This document shows, in pieces, positions 1 to 10,089 of a stretch of DNA of 64,000 bases. Each line of letters starts with the position of its first letter. Position 1 is the first letter of the stretch. Below the pieces are notes generated by a model. The model was not told where the DNA came from and searched no databases. It saw only the letters and a program-made list of their open reading frames with translations. Both the position numbers and the translations under genes were made by a program. This stretch comes from Corynebacterium freneyi (GTDB taxonomy: Bacteria; Actinomycetota; Actinomycetes; Mycobacteriales; Mycobacteriaceae). The stretch spans positions 1,116,001-1,180,000 of the forward strand of contig NZ_CP047357.1 of NCBI RefSeq assembly GCF_030408835.1. The letters are read 5' to 3'.

Positions 1-1237
1 CATGTCCGGCATGGTCGACCCACGTCACCGACCCATCGGCATGCATCACCGCGCGCCAATGCTTCGAGGTCTTCAAGTTGTGGTGGCGCTGGCACAAACA
101 CTGCAGATTCCACGTCGCCGTCACCCCCAACCCATAACCACTGCCGGAACCACCACCGCCACTGGTGGTGTGGGTGGGGTCGTAGTCGATGACATGGTCG
201 ATCTGACATCGATGCGCCGGCACATCACACCCCGGGAACCGACACTGACCATCACGGCCGCGTACCCGCGCTTTTTGTGCTTCGGTGGGCACATACCCAC
301 CGGTGACCGAGTCCGACGACAACCGAACAGTCGCCGCCCGGGACAGCCACGCCTTGGTCAGGTACTTCGGCAACCAGCCGGCACCGTCGAGCCAGACCTG
401 CACATCAGCCTCATCAGCAGTGCCGGTGGTGTTGGCGGCGCCGGTAGTGCTGGTGCCGGTGGTGTTGGTGCCGTCGACGTAGACGTTCATCGTCACCGAC
501 ACCCCCTCACCGCCACCGCGACACAACGCCACAAGAGCATCGGGCAAAGAACACTCGTTGCCGTCGTTGCCGTCGTTGGCCTTCGCATCCCTAATCGCCC
601 GCACGGTGGCGTCGAACTCGGCGAGACGGTCTTTGCGCAACACCACGATCAACTGCCCGAAATCACCAGCTCCCTCATTGTCGACCGCGTACGACTCACC
701 GACAATCGGCCTCGGTTCATCGTCGGGTGGGGTCGACACCGGTTCGATGGCTTCGACGATGCGGCGCAACTCCCGGGCGAAGACCCTCGGCCCGGGCAGG
801 GCCTGGAAGTCCTTCCTCGGGCACAGGTAGGCGACGAACTTGTCTTCCACCGCAGCGAGATTGTCGTCGGATACCGCGGCAATGGCCGCGGCAATCGTGG
901 CCAGACGTTCATGCGGCCACGCTCCCGACCGGCATACGCCCAAGACTTTGGGCATGCGGCGCAGCATCACCCCGACGTCGCAGTATCGGGCGGCTTTGCC
1001 GCGTGACAGGCCCAGGCGCGTGGCCACGCAGGCGAGGTGGGAGTCGACGTCGTCGTCACCATCGGGGGCGACTGCAAGGCAGATGTCGATGTCGACGATG
1101 TTGCGCCGCCGGGCGAGGTTGCTCACCGGTTCATCGCGTTCGGTGGCCCACCGCTTCCGCGCAGGTGGTGGCTCGGTGTCGTGATGATCGTGATCGTGAT
1201 GGTGGTGGTTGTTGGTTGCGTCATGGTCGAATGCCAT
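1..1237 (-). CDS. DUF222/HNH endonuclease domain protein (13E12 family), C-terminus cut by window edge
   Basis: An open reading frame runs from ATG at 1237 to the left edge (412 codons, no stop in the window). Residues about 332-393 carry the HNH core: a CxxxxC pair, then QIDHVIDY, then WNLQCLCQRHHNLK, typical of the DUF222-HNH (REP13E12) family of actinobacteria. The helical DUF222 part precedes it. The N-terminus is odd, with a His/Asp/Asn-rich stretch at residues 5-19, and a Thr/Gly-rich low-complexity linker lies near residue 255. A GGGGGA Shine-Dalgarno sequence ends about 7 nt before the start. The family is often multicopy; nuclease activity and biological role are not settled. A long plus-strand frame over the same bases (2-1006) is a composition shadow. 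Confidence 0.9.
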   Translation of the reverse strand, partial: MAFDHDATNNHHHHDHDHHDTEPPPARKRWATERDEPVSNLARRRNIVDIDICLAVAPDGDDDVDSHLACVATRLGLSRGKAARYCDVGVMLRRMPKVLGVCRSGAWPHERLATIAAAIAAVSDDNLAAVEDKFVAYLCPRKDFQALPGPRVFARELRRIVEAIEPVSTPPDDEPRPIVGESYAVDNEGAGDFGQLIVVLRKDRLAEFDATVRAIRDAKANDGNDGNECSLPDALVALCRGGGEGVSVTMNVYVDGTNTTGTSTTGAANTTGTADEADVQVWLDGAGWLPKYLTKAWLSRAATVRLSSDSVTGGYVPTEAQKARVRGRDGQCRFPGCDVPAHRCQIDHVIDYDPTHTTSGGGGSGSGYGLGVTATWNLQCLCQRHHNLKTSKHWRAVMHADGSVTWVDHAGH

Positions 1238-1349
1238 GTCGATTCCCCCCGGCGCTGGATGCGCGTGTCGAAAGTGACTGTGTCGCGTGATCGCTGCTGC
1301 TGATCTGCCCCGATGCGGCAGCCTCCCCCGGCCCCGCCGTCACCATTCG

Positions 1350-1365
1350 TGATACAAGTGTTCGA
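1350..1365. promoter_or_regulatory. Degenerate SOS (LexA)-like box upstream of the DUF222/HNH gene
   Basis: Read on the minus strand, the site is TCGAACACTTGTATCA. Against the actinobacterial pattern TCGAACA-NN-TGTTCGA it matches 11 of 14 defined bases by hand count: one half-site is perfect and the other degenerate. It lies about 113 bp upstream of the gene start. Some mycobacterial 13E12 genes are LexA-controlled, which makes the site plausible; binding is inferred. Confidence 0.35.
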
Positions 1366-1490
1366 GTCGATTCCTTCGAACATTGGGTAACGATTCGGGT
1401 TCGTTTCGCCCCACCGTTCACATGTGCATCAGGGCGCATGCGTACCCGCCGCCGTCGTCAAGCAAACAAGTCCCGGCCCCGCACCACCGG

Positions 1491-2519
1491 CTAATCCGGG
1501 GAGCCGCCCGACGAACCGCCGGAGGGAATGCGGAACACGCGCTCATCCGACGTGCCGCCCGAACGCCCCTCGGCGGTGTTGACGGTGCCGCCCCACACCT
1601 CGACGCCTTCTTCCGCCACCACCGGCGCAACCCAGCCGACGTGGCCGAACTCGCCCTCGAGCAACGTCGTCGGCGACCCCGCCACGGTCCAGGCCCCGAA
1701 CGGCCCCGGCTCCGGAGGAGTGATCGGAATGGATACCACGCGCTGCGCCCCCGGCACCGCCACGACCACGTCCGGGCCGATTACCGCGCAGCCGCCCAAC
1801 GAATCATCCAGGTCCACGCCGCCGACCGGCTCGATCAGCCCACCCGACCACTGCGCGAGCATCGGCGTCCCGTCGAGACGCACCGTCATCAGCGGCGGCG
1901 CCCCATGCGGGCCATGGCACATGGAAATCACCTCGATGCCGGGATCGCCGGCCAGCAGCGTGTTCACCTCGCCGTCCTCGTCGAGATACAGGCCCAGGGT
2001 CATCGCGTCTCCATGCTCGGGCAGTTCCCGCAGATCCGTGCCGCCACCCGGCAGCAGGGTCAGGCGCGCCACCGATCCGTCGGCGCGCAGCAGAAAAAGC
2101 TGTCCATCTTCGGCGACCGTCGGGCCAGCCGTGATCTGGGCGACGCGGGAACCGGCATCGGCGATCTCCACCGGCTCCGCCCCGGCGACGACCAGGTGCA
2201 GGCGCCCGTCGGCAGTCGCCACCACCGCCCGCCCCGGCCCCGGCGACGCCATCGCGGTGACCTCCGGCAGGCACGCGGCGAGGACGACGTCATCGATGGC
2301 GCATGGATCATCCGAACCCCGCGGCTCCCGCTGGACGCCCGGGGCGGGCATCGCGTCGCGCATGCCGGAATCGGGCATCGGCAGGCCGGTCGGCTCGGAC
2401 TCCCGCGCCTCGAACGGCGTCTGCGTCGCGGGGGAATCGTCCATGCACGCGGACGTCGTCAGCGCCATCACGGCAGCTGCAGCCACCGCGACCGCGCGTC
2501 CCATCCGGTTGCGTCCCAT
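1491..2519 (-). CDS. LppZ-like secreted lipoprotein, glucose/sorbosone-dehydrogenase-like beta-propeller
   Basis: A 342-residue protein if it starts at ATG 2519. That start puts a signal peptide at the N-terminus (basic n-region, Ala-rich core) with lipobox TSAC at residues 22-25, so the mature protein should be lipid-anchored outside the membrane. The body has repeated Gly/Asp-rich strands (for example TADGRLHLV, RADGSVARL) consistent with a beta-propeller like that of PQQ-type sugar dehydrogenases. I do not see a clear PQQ or catalytic signature, so activity is unknown. It is divergent from the DoxX-family gene (79 bp gap). The pair matches the mycobacterial lppZ-doxX arrangement near ilvBNC, which supports orthology to LppZ (inference). 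Upstream in-frame codons allow a longer product but spoil the signal peptide. Confidence 0.8.
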   Translation of the reverse strand: MGRNRMGRAVAVAAAAVMALTTSACMDDSPATQTPFEARESEPTGLPMPDSGMRDAMPAPGVQREPRGSDDPCAIDDVVLAACLPEVTAMASPGPGRAVVATADGRLHLVVAGAEPVEIADAGSRVAQITAGPTVAEDGQLFLLRADGSVARLTLLPGGGTDLRELPEHGDAMTLGLYLDEDGEVNTLLAGDPGIEVISMCHGPHGAPPLMTVRLDGTPMLAQWSGGLIEPVGGVDLDDSLGGCAVIGPDVVVAVPGAQRVVSIPITPPEPGPFGAWTVAGSPTTLLEGEFGHVGWVAPVVAEEGVEVWGGTVNTAEGRSGGTSDERVFRIPSGGSSGGSPD

Positions 2520-2598
2520 GCCAGCCAGAATAGAAAAAGCGCCGCACCCCCGGCACGGCACCCGCCCGAACCGGTGTCCGGCGCTTACTGTTGACCAT

Positions 2599-3885
2599 GT
2601 GAGCGACAACACCAAGAACCCGAATCCCCGCAACCTGGGCGACTACGAGGAGGGGCTTGACGACGACTTCGACGTCCCGACCTACCGTCGAATTGCCGAC
2701 GACGGCCCCGAAGCCGATGTCGCCCCCGACACCGATGCAGAGTCCGACACCGAGCCGGAGGCGCGGATGGAGCCCGAGCAGGACGCGCCGACCGAGATCC
2801 TCGACGGCACCGGCGCCGGCCCGATCGCCGGCGATGCGGACGGATCCGACGAGGCCATCGCCGCCGCGACGTCTTCTTCGCTTGACGACGCCGACGTCGA
2901 CGCCGCAGAAGCCGACGCGCCGGAAGTGGCCGGGGAGGCCGGGGAGGCTGCGGAAACGCAGGTGATCCCGCGCCGCGACATTTACGACGTGGCCGGGCGC
3001 ACCGCCCCGCAGACGATCGAGCCGTTGGCCAAGACGGAGGATTACCGCGAGGCCGACGCCGACTTCGCCGACGCCGCCGACCAGCCGACGCAGGTGGCCC
3101 CGGCCGTCGCCGACGATGACGCCCCGGAGACCATGGTCGTCGACGATCGCGGCGACCTCGATGGGCGCGACGACTACGCCCGCGATCACGGCCGCGACGA
3201 CTACGACCGCGACGATGCGTTGCTCGACGAGGGCGCTGCGCCGACCGCCGGTGCGGCAGGAGTCGCGGGAGCAACCGTCGCGGACTCGGACGACCCCGAT
3301 TTCCGCGACGATGACCGTGACCGCGATTTCGACCCCCGCCGCGGCACCCTCGACTTCGGGCTCCTGCTGCTGCGCCTCGGCGTCGGCGGCATGGTGCTCA
3401 TGCTCGGCCTGGCCACCTTCTTCCAGTTCGGCGGCGCCCCGGGCATCGGCACGCTGGAGGCGCAGTTCGCCGCCAACGGCTACAACTTCGCCGGGGTCAT
3501 CGCCGTGGCCATCCCCACCGTCCAGGTCATCGCCGGCGGATTGCTGGTCCTCGGCTTGGCGACGCCGCTCGGGGCGGCACTGGCCCTGGCGATTTCCGCG
3601 TTCCTCACCATGTTCGAGGTAGCCGTGGGCGACTCCGGTTGGAACGTGCTCGCCGCCGGCGCCGAACCCGTTCGCCTGCAGCTCGCGCTCACCGCTTCGG
3701 CGCTGGCCCTGCAGTTCACGGGGCCGGGCCGATACGGCATCGATTTCAGCCGCGGATGGGCGCGACGTCCGCTGGCGAGTTCCTGGATCTTCTGCCTCTT
3801 GGCGATCGCCGCGGCCGTCGCCCTCTGGTACTTCTCGGCCGGCCAGCTGCCGTTCGTGAACACCACCACGGGCGTGACCGCCTGA
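2599..3885 (+). CDS. DoxX-family membrane protein with long acidic N-terminal extension
   Basis: A 428-residue protein from GTG 2599. The first 240 or so residues are strongly acidic, low in complexity (Asp/Glu/Ala) and probably disordered, ending in an Arg/Asp-rich stretch. Residues about 250-425 form the membrane domain with hydrophobic segments beginning LLLLRLGVGGMVLML, AGVIAVAIPTVQVIAGG, LGAALALAISAFLTMF and WIFCLLAIAAAVAL, characteristic of DoxX (PF07681) proteins. The family is linked to redox or membrane complexes in mycobacteria, but the role here is unknown. The frame is open well upstream of 2599; GTG 2599 is preferred because it falls in the gap after the divergent lipoprotein start. 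A terminator follows at 3909. Confidence 0.8.
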   Translation: MSDNTKNPNPRNLGDYEEGLDDDFDVPTYRRIADDGPEADVAPDTDAESDTEPEARMEPEQDAPTEILDGTGAGPIAGDADGSDEAIAAATSSSLDDADVDAAEADAPEVAGEAGEAAETQVIPRRDIYDVAGRTAPQTIEPLAKTEDYREADADFADAADQPTQVAPAVADDDAPETMVVDDRGDLDGRDDYARDHGRDDYDRDDALLDEGAAPTAGAAGVAGATVADSDDPDFRDDDRDRDFDPRRGTLDFGLLLLRLGVGGMVLMLGLATFFQFGGAPGIGTLEAQFAANGYNFAGVIAVAIPTVQVIAGGLLVLGLATPLGAALALAISAFLTMFEVAVGDSGWNVLAAGAEPVRLQLALTASALALQFTGPGRYGIDFSRGWARRPLASSWIFCLLAIAAAVALWYFSAGQLPFVNTTTGVTA

Positions 3886-3908
3886 CTTTCTGCAGAGCTT
3901 TTTGACCG

Positions 3909-3939
3909 GCACCCCTCGCGGCGCGCGAGGGGTGCTTTC
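3909..3939 (+). terminator. Rho-independent terminator after the DoxX-family gene
   Basis: A perfect 12-bp stem (GCACCCCTCGCG at 3909-3920 with CGCGAGGGGTGC at 3924-3935) and a 3-nt loop are followed by a short T run. It lies 24 nt after the stop codon. Confidence 0.85.
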
Positions 3940-4461
3940 GCGTATTCGCGGGGTGAAGGTGCGTTGCGCGGCCGGAGTGGCAGGGGTGCCGCACGGGGGG
4001 AGGGGAGGAAATGTCGGCCGGTGAGCATGTCCCGAATTCGGCGGAGACACCCTTGAGTGGGTGTAACGCTGCGTTAACCGTCAAGCCAACTCGATGTCAC
4101 GCGGCCGTGGCCGCTTCGGCGTGGTGTCGAGCCGTTGCGGCGTGCGGTCGCAAAGGGGATCGCCGGCTCCTTGTCCTGGCATAACTGCTGGAGAAGCGAG
4201 GGGTATTGGTGGTTTGGGGTGTTGGCGTGCGGAGCTCGGGCGTGGTGGGTCACGCGGAGTGCTGAGGGAGAGTATCGGCATGACAACAGATGTAACGCTG
4301 TAATGGGGTGCGGTAGGTGCATGTGTAAAGGAAAGATTCTTCTGGTTTTGTCGATGCGCGTCGAGGCATGTGATCTTCGCCTCGCCCACTAGTTATTCGA
4401 ATGCCTTCGGGTGATGATGGTTCCGCCTTGCCCCGGCAATGCAAAAAAAGGGAGAACTCAT
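3940..4461. other. 520-bp gene-free region upstream of the polysaccharide block
   Basis: No convincing gene; short frames on both strands lack recognisable sequence or well-placed ribosome sites. Visible structure: a palindrome TAACGC-T-GCGTTA at 4064-4076, a second copy of its left part (TGTAACGCTG at 4062-4071 and again at 4291-4300), and a GCGGCC-GT-GGCCGC palindrome near 4099-4112. Base composition is unusually G-rich on the plus strand between about 4190 and 4330. It may hold the promoter and an untranslated leader for the gene at 4462. Confidence 0.5.
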
Positions 4462-5456
<995 letters not shown>

Positions 5457-5460
<4 letters not shown>

Positions 5461-7313
5461 CCGCCCATTCCGACGGCTCCGCGCCACTGACCGACACGAT
5501 CACCCCGCAGGTCCCCGATCGCCCCCGGCCCGCAGGCCCCGGCGACTCCGGGGATCTCGCCGGGTTCGCACCCGACGGGCCGCTGTTCGCCCGCACCCGC
5601 CCCGTGGCGGAGCACGTGGCGGCCCCGTCCCTGTTCGTCCCGGCCCTCACTCGACCCCAGCGCTTCGAGATGGCCCTGTACTCGCTGCTGTGGCTGGTGG
5701 CGGTCGTCGTCTTCTGGGTGTGGTGGGCCGATCCCGCGCATATCCTGGGGCCGTGGGCGTACGCGCTCAACACCGCGCTGCTGGCGTACCTGATTCTCCT
5801 GCCGGCGGTCTTCGTCTACCGCATGCAGCGGCTGCGGAAGGTGCGCCCCGACGCTCCCGTCCCGGATCTGCGCGTCGCCTTCGCGGTGACCCGCGCCCCG
5901 AGCGAGGGCTGGGACGTCGTCGGACGCACGCTGCGGGCCATGCTCGACCAGGACATTCCCATCGCCTACGACGTGTGGCTGTGCGACGAAGCGCCCACGC
6001 CGGAGATCAGGGAATGGTGCGCCGACCACGGCGTGCGAATATCCACCCGCAACGGCATCGAGGAGTACCACCGCGCGGAATGGCCCCGCCGCACCCGATG
6101 CAAGGAGGGCAACCTCGCCTACTTCTACGACACGGTGGGGTACCGCGACTACGACGTCGTCACCCAGCTCGACTGCGACCACGTTCCGGAACGCGGCTAC
6201 CTGGCGGAGATGGTCAAGCCCTTCGCCGACCCCGGCGTCGGCTTCGTCGCAGCGCCGAGCGTCTGCGACTCCAATGCGGCCACGTCGTGGGCCGCGCGCG
6301 GCCGCCTGTGGTTCGAGTCCTTCTTCCACGGGGCCTTCCAGCTGGCGCACAACGGCGGCGCCGTGCCCGTGAGCATCGGATCGCACTATGCGGTGCGTAC
6401 CTCCGCACTGCGCGAAGTCGGCGGCATCGGCCCGGAATTGGCGGAGGACTTCTCCACGTCCTACATCCTGCGTCTCGGCGGCTACGACGGCGTGTTCGCC
6501 ATCGACGCCCGCGCTCACGGCCTCGGGCCGGACACCTGCGCGGCGATGCTCACCCAGGAATTCCAGTGGACCCGCAGCCTGACGGCCATCGCCCTGACGC
6601 TCGTGCCGCGCACCCTCCACCGGGTGCCCATGCGCCTGCGCCTGCGGTTCTTCTTCGCGGTCACGCACAACGCCGTGTTCGGCTTGCTCGCCTTCGTCGG
6701 TTTCCTGTTGGCGCCGATGGCGGTTATTTTCGACCACCCGTGGGTGTCGGTGAACTTTCTCGAGTTTCTGCTGTTGACCTGGCTGACGTCGCTGCCGTTG
6801 ATCGGCATCGTCCTGTTGCTCAGGTCCGCCGGCCTGCTGCGTCCCGACGACGCCCCGGTGCTGTCGTGGGAGACCGCCCTGTACAAGATCGCCCGTCTGC
6901 CCTACCTGTGGCGCGGAGCGTTGGCCGGCATCGTCCAGGCGACCACCGGCAAGATCACCCAGTTCCGGGTCACCCCGAAGGACCGCGAGGGCATCGAGCC
7001 GTACACGGTGGGCCAGGTGATGCCCTATGTCGTGCTCACGCTGGCCAATGTCGCCGTCGGCGCCTGGGGGACGTGGGCGGACCGGGCCTTCGGCTACGCC
7101 GGCCTGACGTTGCTCGCCGCGGTGTCCTTCGCGGTCGTCGCCATCGCCGTGCCCGCGTTGCACGCGCGGGAGCTCAGGGCCGTCGAGTCGGCCGCGGGCC
7201 CGCGGTGGAAGGCGGTGGCCCCGGCGCTGACGCTCGCGCTTGCGGTTGCCGCACCGACTTTCGCGGTGGCGATCTGGTACTGCGTGGAACTTGCCGCCCT
7301 CATCGTCGCGTGA
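5457..7313 (+). CDS. Cellulose-synthase-like family 2 glycosyltransferase, multi-pass membrane
   Basis: A 618-residue protein from GTG 5457, overlapping the upstream stop by 4 nt. A Pro-rich cytosolic N-terminus is followed by two membrane segments (about residues 75-125). A GT-A catalytic domain carries TQLDCDHVP (DxD), AEDFS (the catalytic-base ED) and QEFQWTRS (the Q-x-x-RW-like motif of processive enzymes). Several membrane helices follow from about residue 390. This layout is that of BcsA/CslA-type polymerases that build and extrude a beta-linked polysaccharide across the membrane. No PilZ domain is evident. Neighbours provide sugar nucleotides (UXS-like protein, GalE). The exact polymer cannot be read from sequence. 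Confidence 0.85.
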
Positions 7314-7360
7314 CGACGACCCCCGCATCCCTTCACACCGTTTTTCCGAGGAGCAGGAAC

Positions 7361-8380
7361 ATGACCACCACCCCCCGCACCGTCCTGGTGACCGGAGGCG
7401 CCGGTTACATCGGCAGCCACGTCGTCGTCGATTTGATCGCGTCGGGCCACGTGCCCGTGGTCATCGACGACTTCTCCAACTCCGACCCGTCGGTGTTCGA
7501 CCGCATCCGCGAACTCGCCGACGCCGACGTCGAATGGGTGCGCGGAGACATCACCGACGCGGCCGCACTGCACGATGTGTTCGAATCCCACGACATCGAC
7601 GCCGTCCTCCATTTCGCCGGTCGCAAGGCGGTGGGGGAGTCCTGCGAGAAGCCCGAACTCTACTTCGACGTCAACGTCGGCGGGACGGCGGCGCTGCTCG
7701 CCGCGATGAACGACCACGGCGTGCGCGAGATGATCTTCTCGTCGTCATGCTCGGTGTACGGGGAAGCCGGCGGCGGCCCGCTGACCGAAGAATCGCCGAC
7801 CGGCCCCACGAACCCGTACGCCTGGTCCAAGCTGACCTGCGAAACCATGCTGGAGCAGGTCGCGCAGCGACGGGAGGGGTTCGGCGCGGTGTCGCTGCGC
7901 TACTTCAACCCCATCGGCGCCCACCCCAGCGCCCTGCTCGGGGAGGACGGCCGCGAGAACTCGCCCAACATCATGCCGCGTCTGCTGGAGGTGGCGTCGG
8001 GGGACCGCGACCACCTGACCGTGCTCGGCGACGACTACCCCACCCGCGACGGCAGCTGCATCCGCGACTACCTCCACGTCATCGACGTGGCCCGGGCGCA
8101 CGTGCAGGCGCTCGACCTGGTCTCCGAACCGGGCCACCGCGTCATCAACCTCGGCACCGGCGTCGGCACCACCGTCTTCGAGCTGGCCCGGGCGATGTCC
8201 GAGGCCTCGGGCAACGAGGTCGCCACCGTCGTCGGCGATCGCCGTCCGGGCGACGTCAGCGAGCTCGTCGCCGACCCGTCGCTGGCGCGGCGCGTGCTGG
8301 GGTGGTCCGCCGAATACGACGTCGCCGACATGTGCGCCGACGCCTGGCGCCACCACCTGGCCCGCGCGCGGCGGAGCTAG
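7361..8380 (+). CDS. galE: UDP-glucose 4-epimerase
   Basis: A 339-residue extended short-chain dehydrogenase. It has VTGGAGYIGSH at the N-terminus, SSSCSVYG with the catalytic Ser, NPYAWSK (Tyr-x-x-x-Lys), RYFNPIGAHPS, and RDGSCIRDYLHVID, all diagnostic for GalE. It interconverts UDP-glucose and UDP-galactose in the cytosol. ATG 7361 follows a GAGGAGCAGG ribosome site. It sits 47 nt after the glycosyltransferase and is probably co-transcribed with it. Its last four bases (CTAG) also form the stop of the convergent beta-helix gene. A separate housekeeping galE may exist elsewhere, in which case this copy would be dedicated to the polysaccharide. Confidence 0.9.
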   Translation: MTTTPRTVLVTGGAGYIGSHVVVDLIASGHVPVVIDDFSNSDPSVFDRIRELADADVEWVRGDITDAAALHDVFESHDIDAVLHFAGRKAVGESCEKPELYFDVNVGGTAALLAAMNDHGVREMIFSSSCSVYGEAGGGPLTEESPTGPTNPYAWSKLTCETMLEQVAQRREGFGAVSLRYFNPIGAHPSALLGEDGRENSPNIMPRLLEVASGDRDHLTVLGDDYPTRDGSCIRDYLHVIDVARAHVQALDLVSEPGHRVINLGTGVGTTVFELARAMSEASGNEVATVVGDRRPGDVSELVADPSLARRVLGWSAEYDVADMCADAWRHHLARARRS

Positions 8381-9990
8381 GGGCGCACGGCTCCGGCGAA
8401 GATCTTTCCGTCGGTCTTGCGGCCCGCGAGATCCGTGGTGTCGCCGGAGACGGCCGGCTCGCAGCCGCGGCCGAGGGTGACCTGGGAATCCGGGAGGAGG
8501 TCGGCCGCCTCGGCATGGGGATCGTCGATGGTGGCGTCGGTGACGACGGAACCGGGATCGTCGACGAGATTCCACCAGTAGGTGAAGTCGACGTAGGTGA
8601 CGCCGTTGAGCCAGCCGACCGCGCTTCCGGTGCCCGGGGAGTAGGCGTTGCACCGGAACTCGGCACCGTCGGAATCCTTCAACGTCCGTGCGCCGATGAC
8701 GCCGCCGTAGCCGCGGACGTCGAAGAAGTTGGCGATGACCTCCGCGCCGGTGACGTCACCGTCGATGGACAGCGCGGGGGCGGGGGAGTCGGCGCCGATG
8801 ACGACCGTGTTGTGGGCGATGTAGAGGTCCTCGACGGTGGAGCCCTCCGGGCTCTGGGGCAGTCCGCCGTGCACGCTGATGGCGCCGTGGAACGAATCGT
8901 TCGTGGAATCGTCGATGCTGGCGTTGAACATCACGGCGTTGTCCGCGGTCGGGAGGCCCGAGTTGGCGAACACCAGGTAGCCGGGACCCATGTTGTCGCG
9001 GGAGATGTTGCCGATCAGGGCGGAATTGTCGACGTCGACGTCGATGGCGAAGCCGCCGCCGTCGGCGTTCGACGTCTTGTTGTCCTCGGCGAGGTTGTTG
9101 CGGATGGCCACCCGCGACGACGAGTACGCCCAGATGCCGATCGGGCCCTCCACCGCGTCGGACAGCCGGCCGTTGTCCTCGGCGACGTTGTGCTCCACCA
9201 CGCCGCCGTCGACGGCGCCGATGACGATGCCGCTGCCGGTATTGCCCGTGGCGCCGGCGATGCCGGTGGTGCCGGAGACCTTCGAATACGACACGTTGAC
9301 GTCGGTGTGGGCACGTTCGCCCAGCTCATCGGAGTAGAAGAGGATGCCGTTGCGGATGTTGTCCACCGCCGCGACGTGGGAGACCGTGACGCCGTCGAAT
9401 CCGGCGCCCCCGCCGACGGCGCCGACGGCGATGCCGTTGCGCAGGCCCTCCACGGCGACGCGCTCGATGCGGATGCCGGCGCCGCGCGCCCCGGGAGTCG
9501 ACGCCCACACCACGATGCCGTCGGGGATCTTCGCGGCGGATTCCGGCGACTGCCCGGCGTCGCCATCGTCGTTGAGGCCGGAGCCGTCGACGACGTCGAT
9601 GTCGCGCACCGTGACGTACGACGAATCGGAGATGCGGATGCCCGCGCCATCCTCGGCGGCGATGATTCCCCGCTTCTCCGGCGCGGAGGTCACGACGATG
9701 GGGTCGTCGGCGGTGCCGTTGCGGCCGGACAGGTTCAGCGTGCCGGGGACCCGACCGTGGACGACGATGACCGTGCCCGGTTCGATCTCGGCGTCGGAGA
9801 CGCGGTCGAGGGTGCGCCACGCTTCCTCCGCCGAGGAGCCGGATGCGGCGTCGTCGCCGGTGGCCGACACGTGGATCTCGACGGTCCGGTCGCCGATGCG
9901 GCGGTCGGCCACGTAATAGATCGCCGCGGCGAGGAACAGGACCAGGACGATGGCGAGGACTACGCGCGAGGCGGTGCTGTTGCGGGACAA
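8377..9990 (-). CDS. Membrane-anchored right-handed parallel beta-helix protein
   Basis: A 537-residue protein if it starts at TTG 9990, which has GGAGA 7 nt upstream and is followed directly by a single hydrophobic anchor (VVLAIVLVLFLAAAIYYV). An in-frame TTG at 10053 would add 21 Ser/Pro/Gly-rich residues. The body resembles pectate-lyase and alginate-epimerase beta-helix proteins (PF13229): it starts with VSATGDDAASGSSAEEAWRT, the usual entry to such folds, and has repeated short strands with Asn ladders (SYVTVRDIDV, NGILFYSDEL, VEHNVAEDNGRL, NNLAEDNKT, ISRDNMGPG). It would be anchored with the helix outside the membrane. It lies convergent to the UXS-GT2-GalE operon, which suggests that it binds, trims or modifies the exported polysaccharide (inference). 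No catalytic residues can be named. Confidence 0.75.
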   Translation of the reverse strand: MSRNSTASRVVLAIVLVLFLAAAIYYVADRRIGDRTVEIHVSATGDDAASGSSAEEAWRTLDRVSDAEIEPGTVIVVHGRVPGTLNLSGRNGTADDPIVVTSAPEKRGIIAAEDGAGIRISDSSYVTVRDIDVVDGSGLNDDGDAGQSPESAAKIPDGIVVWASTPGARGAGIRIERVAVEGLRNGIAVGAVGGGAGFDGVTVSHVAAVDNIRNGILFYSDELGERAHTDVNVSYSKVSGTTGIAGATGNTGSGIVIGAVDGGVVEHNVAEDNGRLSDAVEGPIGIWAYSSSRVAIRNNLAEDNKTSNADGGGFAIDVDVDNSALIGNISRDNMGPGYLVFANSGLPTADNAVMFNASIDDSTNDSFHGAISVHGGLPQSPEGSTVEDLYIAHNTVVIGADSPAPALSIDGDVTGAEVIANFFDVRGYGGVIGARTLKDSDGAEFRCNAYSPGTGSAVGWLNGVTYVDFTYWWNLVDDPGSVVTDATIDDPHAEAADLLPDSQVTLGRGCEPAVSGDTTDLAGRKTDGKIFAGAVRP

Positions 9991-10089
9991 GACGGGCTCT
10001 CCGGACGATGACGTCGATGGGTCCGGGGCCGGACCCGTGAATCCTCCCAACAATAACGCACCGCGTGTGACCTGGCGCGATTGGCGGGT

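Noticed and set aside
2..1006. Long plus-strand frame over the first kilobase
   Set aside because: The minus strand encodes a clear DUF222/HNH protein with the HNH motif; the plus frame is its antisense shadow, made longer by high GC.
1359..1382. TGTTCGA-N10-TCGAACA inverted repeat read as a LexA box
   Set aside because: The half-sites are in the opposite order to an SOS box; only the partial site at 1350-1365 has the correct order.
2308..4050. 580-codon minus-strand frame across the DoxX-family gene
   Set aside because: It covers a gene, a terminator and intergenic DNA without motifs; the plus-strand membrane protein explains the open frame.
4094..4392. Small plus-strand ORFs of 69 and 85 codons
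   Set aside because: No ribosome site, no recognisable motif, and odd Trp/Arg/Gly-rich composition.
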